Below are positions 24,717 through 33,182 of a stretch of DNA of 64,000 bases, piece by piece; the stretch's first letter is position 1, and each line of letters opens with the position of its first letter. This DNA is from a virus. The translations under genes and the position numbers were made by a program. A model generated the notes under the pieces. That model worked only from the letters and a program-made list of their open reading frames with translations, was not told the origin of the DNA and did not search any database. The stretch spans positions 174,800-238,799 of the IMG/VR virus record IMGVR_UViG_3300042147_000020. One strand, 5' to 3'.

Positions 24717-26927
24717 TTAGGGTTGAACTTCTTGAGTAGATACTGGGATCTTGTTGGTGAGGACTTTGTCCAAGCCTTTCACTTTGATGATCGCCATCAT
24801 CGGCAGGTGGTTGATCTGGAGGTTACGTGGCTGAACCATGGCCTCTGGATAGGTACCACCGTCGCGCTGAACCATCATGCTCGAAGCCAGCTCAGGAATC
24901 CAGGCGTGAACGCCGAAGGTGAGCGGGTCGATGCCTTCAACCTGACCGGTACGGGTCAGAGCGATGACGATGGTGTCCTTCATACGGCTGTCGAAAGAAC
25001 TTTCGATTTGGTATTCAGGGAACGCGATACCGAAGGTACGGCTGTCGCCGACTACCATCAGGTGACGTTGCAGAACTACGTCGGTACCGATCAGCAGTTT
25101 CGGCTGCTGAGAACCACCAACGGCAGCGTTCAGAGCTGGCTGGTAGCCCGAGTCACGGTACATGCGGTACGACACGTCACGAATGGCGTTAACCAGGATC
25201 GCGTTGATGTCTTCGGCACGGTCCATGTCACGGATCGAGGATACCTGAGCTTCCAGGTCGATTTCCTTCTCTTCGAAGAAAGGACGAACCAGGAAACGAC
25301 CGACGCCTTCCACTTCTGGAATGGTGTCGTTACGCTTGACGCTGACAGCGTAAGCACGCAGGGTTTCTGCGTAGTTCAGCAGGCGGGTCACAGCGTTGTT
25401 GGTGTTACGAACGCGAGCAGCGCTGATCAGTGCTTCCAGGTCACGTGCATCACGGTTGCTACCGGCTGGCGAAGGAGCCGAGATCGGAGCGCCCAGTGGG
25501 ATGTGGAAACGGAAGGTGCGATCGTTGGTGTCCAGCAGCAGGCCGCGAGTACGACGGTTGCTGTTGGTACGAGAAGCTTTCAGCTCGTAGGCGAGAACCT
25601 TCGAACCAGCCAGAGCAGCAACGATAGCGGCACCAGCACCAGCGGTCAGGGAGATGTCAACACCGTCTTTGTTCACGATGCTGTCAACGACTACAGGCGA
25701 GCTGTAAACGCGACCGTTACCCAGTTGGGTATCGAACTCACCGTTCAGGTTCACGGCCAGGCGAACAGTCAGTTCACCCGATACGACGCCAGCCAGTACG
25801 TCCGGAGTAACGCCGGCAACGTTCTTGGTGTTGGCATCCAGAACCAGATCCGAAGTACGGAAGTTCAGGTTCATCTCACGGTTTGCACCTTCAACCGACT
25901 TGACGAAGTGGCTGCGAGCCAGACGACGAGTGGTGAAAGCGATTACGTCAGCGCCGTCAGCGTCAGGACCAGCAGCGTCGATCTGGATGTAGATCTTATC
26001 CAGGCCAATGCTGTTGTCGATTGCGTCGGTGTGGTCAATAACGCCAGCGCCGATCAGACCAGGGTGCTGGGACAGACCCAACAGGTTCAGTTCCTGGTTG
26101 ATGGCCAGAGGAGCAGTGGTCACGTCAACGTTGGAGATGCGACGGACTTCACGAGCCAGCAGGGTTTCGTCGATGAACATGTCGGCGTTGGTGCCGTTGG
26201 CCAGAACCACTGGAACCAGAGCAGTGCTCTCGTCAGCCAGGATGGTGTGGTCCATTGCCGCGTCAACCAGGTTCTTACGATTCCAGTTGGTGGCTTTACC
26301 GGTGTTGCTGTGTTGGATGGCGTTGTGCACCAGAGTGCGACGAACGGTGATGTCCAGGCCGCCTTGTTCTGGCGGAACAACAGTGGTAGGGTAGAACATT
26401 TCGGAGAAGCTGTCCTGAACCGACGCCTTCACGTTGAACGCGATGGAGTAAGGCAGGAACTTGGCCAGTTCACGTTCGTCGAACGATTCCAGGGAAGGAG
26501 TGTCGCGAGTATCGACCGAACCGGCAGCGCCGCTCGAACCGATGTCAACAACGCCGTCAATGCCAGCGCCTTGTTCAGCCTGGGAGCGCATAGCTACGTC
26601 GGCGTAAGCAGCAGGGTCGCCTGCGGCCATGGCTGCGATCGCACCGGCTTCCAGTTGTACTTCGGTCAGCTCTTCGCCGCCTTCTTCGCCGTCTTCCATC
26701 GAAGGGCGCAGGGCTTTGAACGCATCACGGATTTCCGACGACAGGTCTTTACAGACGCGCGACAGTTCACTGTGGCCGCCTTCGTCCAGGGATTCCATGG
26801 AGATCAGGTTGGCAGTAGTGCCTTTGGAGGCGAACTCGCTACCTTGGGTAGCAACGGTTGTTTTCAGCGCAGATACCACGTTAGCCAGCGCCGAGCCAGC
26901 GGAACCTTTGTATTTCAGAAGTGACAT
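24717..26927 (-). CDS. Major capsid protein, phiKZ type, with processed N-terminal region
   Basis: 737 residues from the ATG with AAGGAC upstream; a frame extension to 27002 has no ribosome site. The first ~147 residues are Ser/Ala/Glu-rich and include S-M-E at 43-45 and 76-78 and S-L-E at 145-147, candidate cleavage points for a phiKZ-like prohead protease. After them comes a long folded domain with strings such as FNVKASVQDSFSEMFYPTTVV and, later, QPKLLIGTDVVLQRHLMV and SRMKDTIVIALTRTG, the layout of phiKZ major capsid proteins. The base composition is visibly GC-richer and more regular in codon choice than its neighbours, as expected for a very highly expressed gene. It forms the hexamers of the icosahedral shell. 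Confidence 0.8.
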   Translation of the reverse strand: MSLLKYKGSAGSALANVVSALKTTVATQGSEFASKGTTANLISMESLDEGGHSELSRVCKDLSSEIRDAFKALRPSMEDGEEGGEELTEVQLEAGAIAAMAAGDPAAYADVAMRSQAEQGAGIDGVVDIGSSGAAGSVDTRDTPSLESFDERELAKFLPYSIAFNVKASVQDSFSEMFYPTTVVPPEQGGLDITVRRTLVHNAIQHSNTGKATNWNRKNLVDAAMDHTILADESTALVPVVLANGTNADMFIDETLLAREVRRISNVDVTTAPLAINQELNLLGLSQHPGLIGAGVIDHTDAIDNSIGLDKIYIQIDAAGPDADGADVIAFTTRRLARSHFVKSVEGANREMNLNFRTSDLVLDANTKNVAGVTPDVLAGVVSGELTVRLAVNLNGEFDTQLGNGRVYSSPVVVDSIVNKDGVDISLTAGAGAAIVAALAGSKVLAYELKASRTNSNRRTRGLLLDTNDRTFRFHIPLGAPISAPSPAGSNRDARDLEALISAARVRNTNNAVTRLLNYAETLRAYAVSVKRNDTIPEVEGVGRFLVRPFFEEKEIDLEAQVSSIRDMDRAEDINAILVNAIRDVSYRMYRDSGYQPALNAAVGGSQQPKLLIGTDVVLQRHLMVVGDSRTFGIAFPEYQIESSFDSRMKDTIVIALTRTGQVEGIDPLTFGVHAWIPELASSMMVQRDGGTYPEAMVQPRNLQINHLPMMAIIKVKGLDKVLTNKIPVSTQEVQP

Positions 26928-26937
26928 GTTTGAGTCC

Positions 26938-26952
26938 TTACTTATCGGATAA
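26938..26952. promoter_or_regulatory. Inverted repeat ACTTATC-G-GATAAGT in the capsid gene leader
   Basis: A perfect 7-base inverted repeat with a single spacer base, directly before the ribosome site of the capsid gene. It could be a protein-binding site or a leader hairpin that affects translation. The upstream 75 bases are AT-rich (TATATAATTAAAC) and likely hold the promoter. Confidence 0.4.
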
Positions 26953-27080
26953 GTATAAGTGGGGTGGAATCGGCATTCTGCCTTTACCAATTGCGACCAC
27001 AACGTATTTTGTTATAGCTGCTATATAATTAAACAGATTTCACAAAACTATTGAAAAGGTCATTGAAACATAGAATATAT

Positions 27081-27611
27081 TTAAACACTCTTAACGAGGC
27101 TCAAATACTCCTTGAAAATCGGAGAGGGTGCAACCTTCTCGAGTGACGACACTGATACCCACAGGCCAATCAACTGGTCCATGAACTTCATGGCATCAGC
27201 TTTTGCGTCAGCGGCAGCTTGTCCTAAGATAGGTGTAATAATTAACGTATCGTTATTCACCAGTTGTGCTGAGAGGCTGTAGCCAGACGCTTCGGCGACA
27301 TCACGACCGATCCAAGCCTCCTCCAAACTAGGCTTGTCCTTGATTCTCAGGTACTGTAACTGATTGGAGATTTTGTCTAACTTATCTGATGCAACGCCAC
27401 TATCAGAACCGTACAGACTGACACCATCGAACGACTGGGCAACCCCCTTAGTCAGGTACGTTGCACGATCCTCATTGAGCATGAGGTATTTCGCTACGTC
27501 CTCTGTCGATAGTATAGTCGTCAACGTCTTGAGATCCATGACCGTTGCCAAATTCAGATTAGCGTATTCCAGTGAACGTTTCAGCCACTGGGGTACTAAG
27601 ATTACTTTCAT
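27081..27611 (-). CDS. Unknown 176-residue protein
   Basis: No recognised motif; mostly helical with an acidic central part. The ATG follows GGAG. It starts divergently from the helicase gene, whose ATG is 30 bases away, and lies upstream of the capsid gene, so it may be read with either late or middle transcripts. Confidence 0.6.
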   Translation of the reverse strand: MKVILVPQWLKRSLEYANLNLATVMDLKTLTTILSTEDVAKYLMLNEDRATYLTKGVAQSFDGVSLYGSDSGVASDKLDKISNQLQYLRIKDKPSLEEAWIGRDVAEASGYSLSAQLVNNDTLIITPILGQAAADAKADAMKFMDQLIGLWVSVSSLEKVAPSPIFKEYLSLVKSV

Positions 27612-27640
27612 TTAAAAACTCCGGGCTGGATAACAGAGAA

Positions 27641-29194
27641 ATGGATCATAAACTACTATTGGTACAGGTGATCACTCTCCTGTATCGGGAAAGTCAACTC
27701 GATAACCGGACAGCAAACTCTGCCGAGCTAGTCGGTCAGATTGTAGCCAGCATTCGTATCCCAGAAACCTCTATGGAGACAGACCGTGGTCGTGAGACCT
27801 TGGTGGGTTTGCGAGCTACCGCGATGTGGATGGCTGGTAACCCGGTTAACCAGGATTACGATAGGACTATCCTACTTCAAAGAATACGTGTAAACGTAGC
27901 GGATGAGGACGGTCTGTACCAAGCGTTTGAAGGCGCCACTGAACCTTGTGAGGACATGAACCTCATCAAGCGCATGGTGCTTGAGTATCGTTCTGAGCTT
28001 CAAGCGTACCTCAACCAGAACCAGATCACTGAGATCTTCAAGCAAGCGTCTCAGAAGGCTCTGTTCAATCCGCACACGATTGACTGGAAGAACTTCGTTA
28101 AAGATGTCATTGGTACCTTAGAACCTTTGGCTACTGTTCAGACTATTGAATCTAACCCAGCTATCGTGGGTTCGGTAGACATCAATGACGACGATGCCGT
28201 CCAAGCCTTGATGGAACAGGCCCAAGACGAACTGTCGGCTGATGGTGTATTGCGTACGGGCTGGCAAGGTATTAACAGAATGTGTGGTGATCAGGGAGGC
28301 TTCCGTCGTGGGGAGTTTATTCTGCTCGGTGCATTACAACACCAATTCAAAACAGGCTTTACTCTGAACCTGTTTAAACACATGTGCATCTATAACAAAC
28401 CGTACATGCGTGATCCACTCAAGAAACCTTTGGGTCTACACATCTCCGCAGAGAACAACCTACTCGACAACGTCATGCAGCTCTACGTGTCGCTTAAGGA
28501 GAACGAAACGGGTGAACCAGTATCAATCCGTGGGGTAGACACTGCCGAGGCTTCTGCGTACGTTAAACGTCGTCTGCGTGAAACTGGTTATGAAGTTCGT
28601 ATGTTGCGGGTTGACCCGTCGCTGTTCGGCTACCGTGACCTGTTCGACTTGGTTCAGAAATACGAATCCGAAGGTTACGAGGTTCACTTCTGTATCCTCG
28701 ACTACCTCAACATGCTATCTAAGCGTGGTTGTCAGCAAGGCCCACACGGTTTCGAGACTCGTGACTTGTTCCGTCGTGTGCGTAACTTCACTGCTCCACG
28801 TGGCATTACGTTCCTTACCCCCCATCAGCTTTCGACTCAGGCTAAAGAACTGGTTCGTTCGCAGATTGAAAACTTCGTGCAAGAGATTGCTAACAAAGGC
28901 TACTACGACTCGTGCCGTACAGTAGACCAAGAAGTTGACATGGAGATTTCGATTCACATTGAGAAAATGAATGGTGAGTCGTGGTTGACCTGTCAGCGTG
29001 GCAAACACCGTAAGATCTCCATCACCCCGGAGAAAGATCTCTACTGCGTCCTACCGTTCTCTAAGGTGGGTAACATTCGAGACGACATTCATGGAGCAGA
29101 CCGCTCTGTGCGTAAAGTGGGTGGCCGTCCTGAGAACGAGGGTGGTAGCAGTAACGTGTGGTGGGAGACTCAGGAATTTAAACAGGCGGCTTAA
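27641..29194 (+). CDS. DnaB-like replicative helicase with altered Walker A
   Basis: 517 residues from the ATG at 27641; a longer frame overlaps the divergent gene. Residues 1-150 would be the N-terminal domain. The RecA-like domain begins near GGFRRGEFILLGALQHQFKTGFTLNL. The Walker A loop is GALQHQFKTG (residues 230-239): the Lys-Thr is kept but the Gly before Lys is replaced by Phe, as in some phage helicases. HFCILDYLNML is the Walker B strand and GITFLTPHQLSTQAKEL the following sensor-like motif with Gln/His. It would unwind DNA at the fork using nucleotide hydrolysis. A lone plus-strand gene between minus-strand groups. Confidence 0.8.
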   Translation: MDHKLLLVQVITLLYRESQLDNRTANSAELVGQIVASIRIPETSMETDRGRETLVGLRATAMWMAGNPVNQDYDRTILLQRIRVNVADEDGLYQAFEGATEPCEDMNLIKRMVLEYRSELQAYLNQNQITEIFKQASQKALFNPHTIDWKNFVKDVIGTLEPLATVQTIESNPAIVGSVDINDDDAVQALMEQAQDELSADGVLRTGWQGINRMCGDQGGFRRGEFILLGALQHQFKTGFTLNLFKHMCIYNKPYMRDPLKKPLGLHISAENNLLDNVMQLYVSLKENETGEPVSIRGVDTAEASAYVKRRLRETGYEVRMLRVDPSLFGYRDLFDLVQKYESEGYEVHFCILDYLNMLSKRGCQQGPHGFETRDLFRRVRNFTAPRGITFLTPHQLSTQAKELVRSQIENFVQEIANKGYYDSCRTVDQEVDMEISIHIEKMNGESWLTCQRGKHRKISITPEKDLYCVLPFSKVGNIRDDIHGADRSVRKVGGRPENEGGSSNVWWETQEFKQAA

Positions 29195-29198
29195 CAGC

Positions 29199-29270
29199 CA
29201 AAAAAAAAAAAAGAGTCCACGCCCGGACTTGTGAGGAGAGAGCCAAGACGGCTCTCTCCTCTTTATGCCG
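29199..29270. terminator. Bidirectional terminator after the helicase gene
   Basis: Plus strand: GAGGAGAGAGCC-AAGAC-GGCTCTCTCCTC then TTTATGCCG. Minus strand: AGTCC/GGACT stem then a run of 13 U. Both strands are covered by separate hairpins. Confidence 0.85.
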
Positions 29271-29468
29271 TTATGAGGCCGATGAAGGCTTGGTCAGTTC
29301 TTGAGCTTCCTGTACTTCTTTCAGGATTGTGTCAGCTTCGACCTGGGTGATGGCACCTTTGGCTACGTAGAAGTCAACTGCTTCCTGTTGCGTCTTGCCC
29401 GCGAAGAGCTGTGCGCCGCTAAGGATCGACTGCTTGATTTCTGCGATTGTCTCTGCTTTGCTTTTCAT
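29271..29468 (-). CDS. Unknown small helical protein
   Basis: 65 residues, charged and helical, ending in Ser/Ala. Overlaps the previous stop as ATGA. Last gene of a five-gene early-type cluster (29271-30696). Possible helix-helix partner; unknown. Confidence 0.55.
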   Translation of the reverse strand: MKSKAETIAEIKQSILSGAQLFAGKTQQEAVDFYVAKGAITQVEADTILKEVQEAQELTKPSSAS

Positions 29469-29773
29469 TCTTCTGCCTTCAGATAGAAATACATTGAACC
29501 GACAGCATCTTCCAATGTTGGCCCGATGATGTCGATGGTTTGGTCCTCGGTCTCACCATTGGCTGTCAGTTGGACGATCGTACCTGAGGCCATGTACTGG
29601 TCTGCTTGATCATCGTCAATCAACCCAGAGGCTACCAGACGGTCTACGGCTTCTTCAATGGTCTGTCCATCGTCGAGGTGTTCGTTGATCGTAATGGTGA
29701 GACTGCGCTGAGCCATCTTCTGGATCTCAGCGAGCATTACTGGTGTAGTCAGTTCGTCATCCAAGTCAGCCAT
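29465..29773 (-). CDS. Unknown acidic small protein
   Basis: 102 residues, strongly acidic, no motif recognised. In a tight minus-strand cluster, with the next gene starting in its stop. Acidic early phage proteins sometimes mimic DNA or bind host enzymes, but nothing shows that here. Confidence 0.6.
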   Translation of the reverse strand: MADLDDELTTPVMLAEIQKMAQRSLTITINEHLDDGQTIEEAVDRLVASGLIDDDQADQYMASGTIVQLTANGETEDQTIDIIGPTLEDAVGSMYFYLKAEE

Positions 29774-29776
29774 GGT

Positions 29777-30121
29777 TTATTCCTCAGTGTCGTAACCGAG
29801 TAATGTGTTGATGTAGTCGGTACCGTCTACCAACTCAGCCAAGGTATCGGCTTGCGAGAGGTAGGTTTCGACATCGAACGACACCTTGAAGTTTTCACCA
29901 CCAGGTTTACCTTTGACCACGTAACCCATATCGCGCAGGTCATTGATCATCTTGCTGATGCTGACGTCCTTGATGCGATCACCTTGGGTCAGCCCGCGCA
30001 GTTCAGTGCGGGTAAACTCTACCACGATGTCCTTGGTGAATTCGAGTTTGAGATTGATGGCTAGACGTTTCATCATTGCAGCGTTGATGTGTTTAGCCAG
30101 GTTAGAAGTGCTGAGTGCCAT
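29777..30121 (-). CDS. Unknown small protein, possibly winged-helix
   Basis: 114 residues. An order of helices and a strand pair around DVSISKMINDLRDMGYVVKGKPG suggests a winged-helix DNA-binding fold with the wing at VVKGKPGGENFKV. This is a weak pattern reading. The ribosome site AAGTAAGGAA precedes the ATG. It may regulate transcription. Confidence 0.5.
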   Translation of the reverse strand: MALSTSNLAKHINAAMMKRLAINLKLEFTKDIVVEFTRTELRGLTQGDRIKDVSISKMINDLRDMGYVVKGKPGGENFKVSFDVETYLSQADTLAELVDGTDYINTLLGYDTEE

Positions 30122-30153
30122 GTGTTACGTTCCTTACTTAGGAGGGGAGGTTA

Positions 30154-30456
30154 TTACTTCTTGGGTTCAAGTACTACGATGTCGCGGTTGTTGCCTTTTA
30201 CTTTCAGGGTGTAGTTACCCGGAATGAAACACAGTGCCTCGCTAGTGCTGACGGTGCGTGCTCTACGAGGCGTGAACTGTTTCGCAGCCGGAGACACTGG
30301 GTCGATTACTTCGATGACGCGCGTAACGGTACGCATCATTGCCCCAGTGGGCAACAGCATGTAGTAAGTCTCGTCGATAGTGTAGCCGTCTCGTGAGGAC
30401 TTGTTGGTTGCCTTTACCCATTCGTTACGTGGAAAGCCTTCAGCTTCTTCGGACAT
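30154..30456 (-). CDS. Unknown small beta-rich protein
   Basis: 100 residues, strand-rich with basic segments (TPRRARTVSTSEAL) and no recognised motif. Second gene of the cluster that starts at the promoter-like motif at 30743. Confidence 0.55.
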   Translation of the reverse strand: MSEEAEGFPRNEWVKATNKSSRDGYTIDETYYMLLPTGAMMRTVTRVIEVIDPVSPAAKQFTPRRARTVSTSEALCFIPGNYTLKVKGNNRDIVVLEPKK

Positions 30457-30462
30457 GGTTGC

Positions 30463-30696
30463 TTACTTCGGGAAGTGTGGGGTCAGTACCCAGCCGTTAT
30501 CGTTTTGTTCCAACATCACGTTCGGAACGTAGACCATGCTTTCACCGACCTGAACGGTGATGTTCATGCCGTCCATGTGTTTGCGCTCGAAGCTTTGACT
30601 TTTAACCAGCGCCCCGTAGCCAGCAGCGCAGGCCGAAGTGGTGTTGTGGTCGTTCTCGGTAAGAGTTACCCATTCTGCTGCTTTTGTTTGTGCCAT
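30463..30696 (-). CDS. Unknown small protein
   Basis: 77 residues, no motif recognised; GCAGGAG precedes the ATG. First gene of a cluster read from the early-type promoter motif about 50 bases upstream. Confidence 0.55.
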   Translation of the reverse strand: MAQTKAAEWVTLTENDHNTTSACAAGYGALVKSQSFERKHMDGMNITVQVGESMVYVPNVMLEQNDNGWVLTPHFPK

Positions 30697-30742
30697 AAAT
30701 GCTCCTGCATTAGTAGATTGATTGAAGAGGTTATCCTATTCA

Positions 30743-30765
30743 CCTAGGTAATATAGGTCTGTAAT
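30743..30765 (-). promoter_or_regulatory. Early-type promoter motif (TATATTACCTAGG)
   Basis: Minus strand reads CAGACCTATATTACCTAGG. It matches the core found at 40268, 49625 and 53887 and lies about 45-65 bases before the ATG at 30696. Confidence 0.6.
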
Positions 30766-30894
30766 ATGTTTAATTCTACATACACCGGTATGCTCTCGGT
30801 AGAAGTAAAGTCTTACAGAACTCACTTAAGTAATGAACGAGCAATGATGCACGTTCTTAGAAAGCAACAATAATCTTAAAAAGGGAAGTACCAC

Positions 30895-31266
30895 ATGGAA
30901 AGCAGTCGCACGAGAACCAACGTGCCAAAACCCACGGAAGGGGGTATTGGTGTGGTGTCTCGTAATGGTACTAGGCGTTACCCTCCTTCAATCCACCTAC
31001 TCACCCAACCGGGTGTATCTGTTTGTCCCTCTCCCGAAGTCTCTACGGTTACAAACGCGATAGCCTTGCATCGGTTTAGTCATCTGTGGAACGTTCAGTT
31101 AGTGCGACAGTGGTGTTGTGAGCTAACCCCTAAGTTGTTAAGCTTTGTAGATAGAGTCGTAGACCTTCACAGAGTAGCACTTAAGGTAATTCTTTTCGGG
31201 TTCGAGTCGTCTGTTGCCAAGCCTGCAAATTCACTCCCATACCTGAACATTGATAGTATGAGATAA
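30895..31266 (+). CDS. Possible plus-strand protein of unknown function
   Basis: 123 residues after a good AAGGGAAG site 8 bases before the ATG. Codon choice is less biased than in flanking genes (AGA, AGG, ATA occur) and no motif is found. It is the only plus-strand frame in the gap 30697-31367 and ends 38 bases before a strong hairpin. It could be a real recently acquired gene or a chance frame in a regulatory or RNA-coding gap. Confidence 0.4.
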   Translation: MESSRTRTNVPKPTEGGIGVVSRNGTRRYPPSIHLLTQPGVSVCPSPEVSTVTNAIALHRFSHLWNVQLVRQWCCELTPKLLSFVDRVVDLHRVALKVILFGFESSVAKPANSLPYLNIDSMR

Positions 31267-31303
31267 TCACACATGTCTCCACAACCGCTGTTCCTGTGGC
31301 CAA

Positions 31304-31374
31304 GGGGCATAAAAGCCCTAATGCTCTAGTAGCCTTCTTCGGAAGGCTACTAGAGCAGTCACAGTATCTATGCC
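31304..31374. terminator. Exceptionally long UUCG hairpin, bidirectional terminator
   Basis: Perfect 16-base-pair stem 31322-31337 / 31342-31357 with TTCG loop, framed by GGGGCATAAAA on the left and ATCTATGCCG on the right. It is the longest hairpin seen in the window. Confidence 0.8.
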
Positions 31375-31754
31375 GCTTGCTTTTTAATGCCTGCGTGTGG
31401 GAACAGCCGTAGGGTGGTGAAGTACCCGTAAGTGTTACCACTGTAACCGTGAGACTTAGGGAGGTTAACTTCGAAGACTTGGACACCGCATTCTTTGAAC
31501 TTACGCTCAAGGTACGCGCCGAACGAGGCGATGAAATCAATTTCCTTGTGTTGACACGAGGAGTGTGGGTCCCCGCTGACTTCCATGTAGAAACGTTGCT
31601 TCTGGGTTGTGAACCCAGCTTTCGTACCATAGGTAAAATACCCAATGTGCGACTGAGGCAAGTTATCCGTCACATCCGTGATCAGGTAGATTTTGGTGTC
31701 TGGTAAGAAATTCAATGCTTCCCTACACTCCACCGCAGCTTTAATTGTAGCCAT
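31368..31754 (-). CDS. Unknown 128-residue protein
   Basis: Start at the ATG with AAAGGAG 9 bases upstream, rather than a longer frame. It has YLITDVTDNLPQSHIGYF and a YFTTLRLFPH end, without a recognised family. It closes a minus-strand operon that stops at the long hairpin. Confidence 0.55.
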   Translation of the reverse strand: MATIKAAVECREALNFLPDTKIYLITDVTDNLPQSHIGYFTYGTKAGFTTQKQRFYMEVSGDPHSSCQHKEIDFIASFGAYLERKFKECGVQVFEVNLPKSHGYSGNTYGYFTTLRLFPHAGIKKQAA

Positions 31755-31829
31755 CGTGAGTACTCCTTTAGGTGATGACACAAAAACTTGTGGAGATCTG
31801 TTGCTGTGTTAAGTGTTGTCGTGGGCTAG

Positions 31830-31835
31830 ATTATA
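31830..31835 (-). promoter_or_regulatory. Possible -10 element (TATAAT) upstream of the 31368-31754 gene
   Basis: Minus strand TTTAATTATAATCTAG in a 136-base gap that otherwise holds no gene. No convincing -35 box at 16-18 bases, so weak. The same gap holds a small TGCC-AAAA-GGCA hairpin. Confidence 0.3.
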
Positions 31836-31890
31836 ATTAAAGCTCCACCGGGCAATGTGCCTTTTGGCAACCCGTCATCTAATACGGGGA

Positions 31891-32385
31891 TTATGTCGTC
31901 ATTTCTCCTTGTGCCCACTCAGATTCCAGTTTCCGCTTAACTGGGTTATTGGTGGGTTCCGCAGTGCGGCTTACAACGCGGTAGAAGTCCACAGCAGCCT
32001 CGATCGCGTGTGCGGTGAACTCAGGTACCTCTAATACGTGCATCGCCTCCACGAGGATGTCATCGGCTTCTGACCGAGTGATCCTTACAGGCAGACCATC
32101 GACAATGACTGTCAGGTATTCACACAAGAAGTCGTGGACTACCGCTGCTTGACCATAAATCCCCCACTGTGGAATCAACGACCAGAAGATCTGTGGGACC
32201 GAAGCCCCGTCGGTCAGGTAGCCCGCAGGGATATGTACCCAACGGTTAGACCCTTTAGTGCCGATGTAGTAGCGAAAGCCTTTCAGCACCCGCCAGTAGT
32301 CTTTACCCAGAATCTTACTCGCCTTGACGTCGTACGTCATGAACAGTTCAGCGTCAAACTTTCTGAAACTAACAATGTCCGCCAT
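31891..32385 (-). CDS. DUF1353 family protein
   Basis: 164 residues from the ATG with AAGGAG 8 bases upstream. The DUF1353 signature is clear: VHIPAGYLTDGASVPQIFWSLIP near residue 60, then AAVVHDFLCEYL and, after an acidic/basic helix, ADDILVEAMHVL. This domain is common in phage and prophage genomes and often sits near lysis or tail genes, but its biochemical role is unknown. The His-Asp pair and Thr-Asp-Gly-Ala motif suggest an enzyme or metal site; that is conjecture. Confidence 0.8.
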   Translation of the reverse strand: MADIVSFRKFDAELFMTYDVKASKILGKDYWRVLKGFRYYIGTKGSNRWVHIPAGYLTDGASVPQIFWSLIPQWGIYGQAAVVHDFLCEYLTVIVDGLPVRITRSEADDILVEAMHVLEVPEFTAHAIEAAVDFYRVVSRTAEPTNNPVKRKLESEWAQGEMTT

Positions 32386-32424
32386 CACGGTACTCCTTCG
32401 GTAGAGGGACATCCCTCATATCGT

Positions 32425-32455
32425 GACGGCATAAAAGGGAACCGAAGTTCCCTCT
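32425..32455 (-). terminator. UUCG-loop terminator
   Basis: AGGGAAC-CGAA-GTTCCCT with GACGGCATAAA at the left foot, after the small membrane protein gene. Confidence 0.75.
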
Positions 32456-32460
32456 CAGCT

Positions 32461-32688
32461 TTAACTATGGTACTTACCGACGATGTAGGGCCAGAATGTC
32501 AAGGCCACGACGTACCAGAACAACATGATCAGCACAACCAACATGTAGTTCTGTCTGTAGGCCTTCATATACAGCCTGCGGTCTTCTCGGAGCTGCTCCG
32601 GGAACTCGGTACAGAGTGTCAATAGAAAGCCGCCCAGAATCGCGTACAGGAGCAATCCGTACAACATAGCAATCACAGCAATGTTCAT
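32461..32688 (-). CDS. Small two-helix membrane protein
   Basis: 75 residues with hydrophobic helices at about 2-25 and 49-70, joined by a charged loop. Topology fits a small inner-membrane protein, such as a holin or a host-membrane modulator, but neither sequence nor context decides. Confidence 0.6.
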   Translation of the reverse strand: MNIAVIAMLYGLLLYAILGGFLLTLCTEFPEQLREDRRLYMKAYRQNYMLVVLIMLFWYVVALTFWPYIVGKYHS

Positions 32689-32738
32689 TCCCTTTTCCCC
32701 ACCCTAAGCAAAAGATCATAATGTCATAGAGTAGGGAC

Positions 32739-32776
32739 AAAAAAAAAAAGAAGGGGACCGAAGCCCCCATTCTTTC
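32739..32776 (-). terminator. Terminator after 32784-33182
   Basis: Minus strand GGGGGCTTCGGTCCCC stem with UUCG in the loop, extended by AAGAA/TTCTT pairing and followed by a U10 run. Confidence 0.8.
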
Positions 32777-32783
32777 CCTTCCT

Positions 32784-33182
32784 TTAATGTACCGTGGCTG
32801 GCGTGGTAGGTGCGTAGAACACCTGATCGCCGATGTGGTACTCTTGCAGGTAGAGACGTTTCCATGGGATCACGTTGCCAGGCTTGGATTCATCCAGCAA
32901 GCCTTCGCGTTTCTTGTGGATCGCCATTGGATTGCCGTAAGGTTGCAACGCTTTAACCAATGTTGGATCGTTCAGTACGTCCAACGAGACTTTCTTCCGG
33001 TCTTTGACTTCACGCGAGGTGAAGACTTGGTCAAGTAGACCCAGGGTCTTGAACAGGATGTTGAAGTAGACGAACCCGCCAGAAGCCTTCTTAACGGCTA
33101 CGTGGGGTTTCTCAGGATTAAATGCCTCGGTGTCAATGCCCACCGGGACAGCAACTTCACGACGAGTAGAGAGCAGGCTCAT
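32784..33182 (-). CDS. Unknown 132-residue protein
   Basis: No motif recognised. It overlaps the DHFR gene by 26 bases, with AAGGAAAG before its ATG, so the two are in one operon. No membrane segment. Confidence 0.55.
   Translation of the reverse strand: MSLLSTRREVAVPVGIDTEAFNPEKPHVAVKKASGGFVYFNILFKTLGLLDQVFTSREVKDRKKVSLDVLNDPTLVKALQPYGNPMAIHKKREGLLDESKPGNVIPWKRLYLQEYHIGDQVFYAPTTPATVH

Noticed and set aside
24687-26924. 745-codon plus-strand frame antisense to the capsid gene
   Set aside because: It mirrors the codon bias of the real minus-strand gene and encodes a low-information His/Val/Gln-rich protein with no motif.
31180-31227. GGGTTCGAGTC followed by CCA, looking like a tRNA T-loop and 3' end
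   Set aside because: The putative T stem does not pair (TCGGG against CGTCT) and no matching acceptor or anticodon arm exists upstream.
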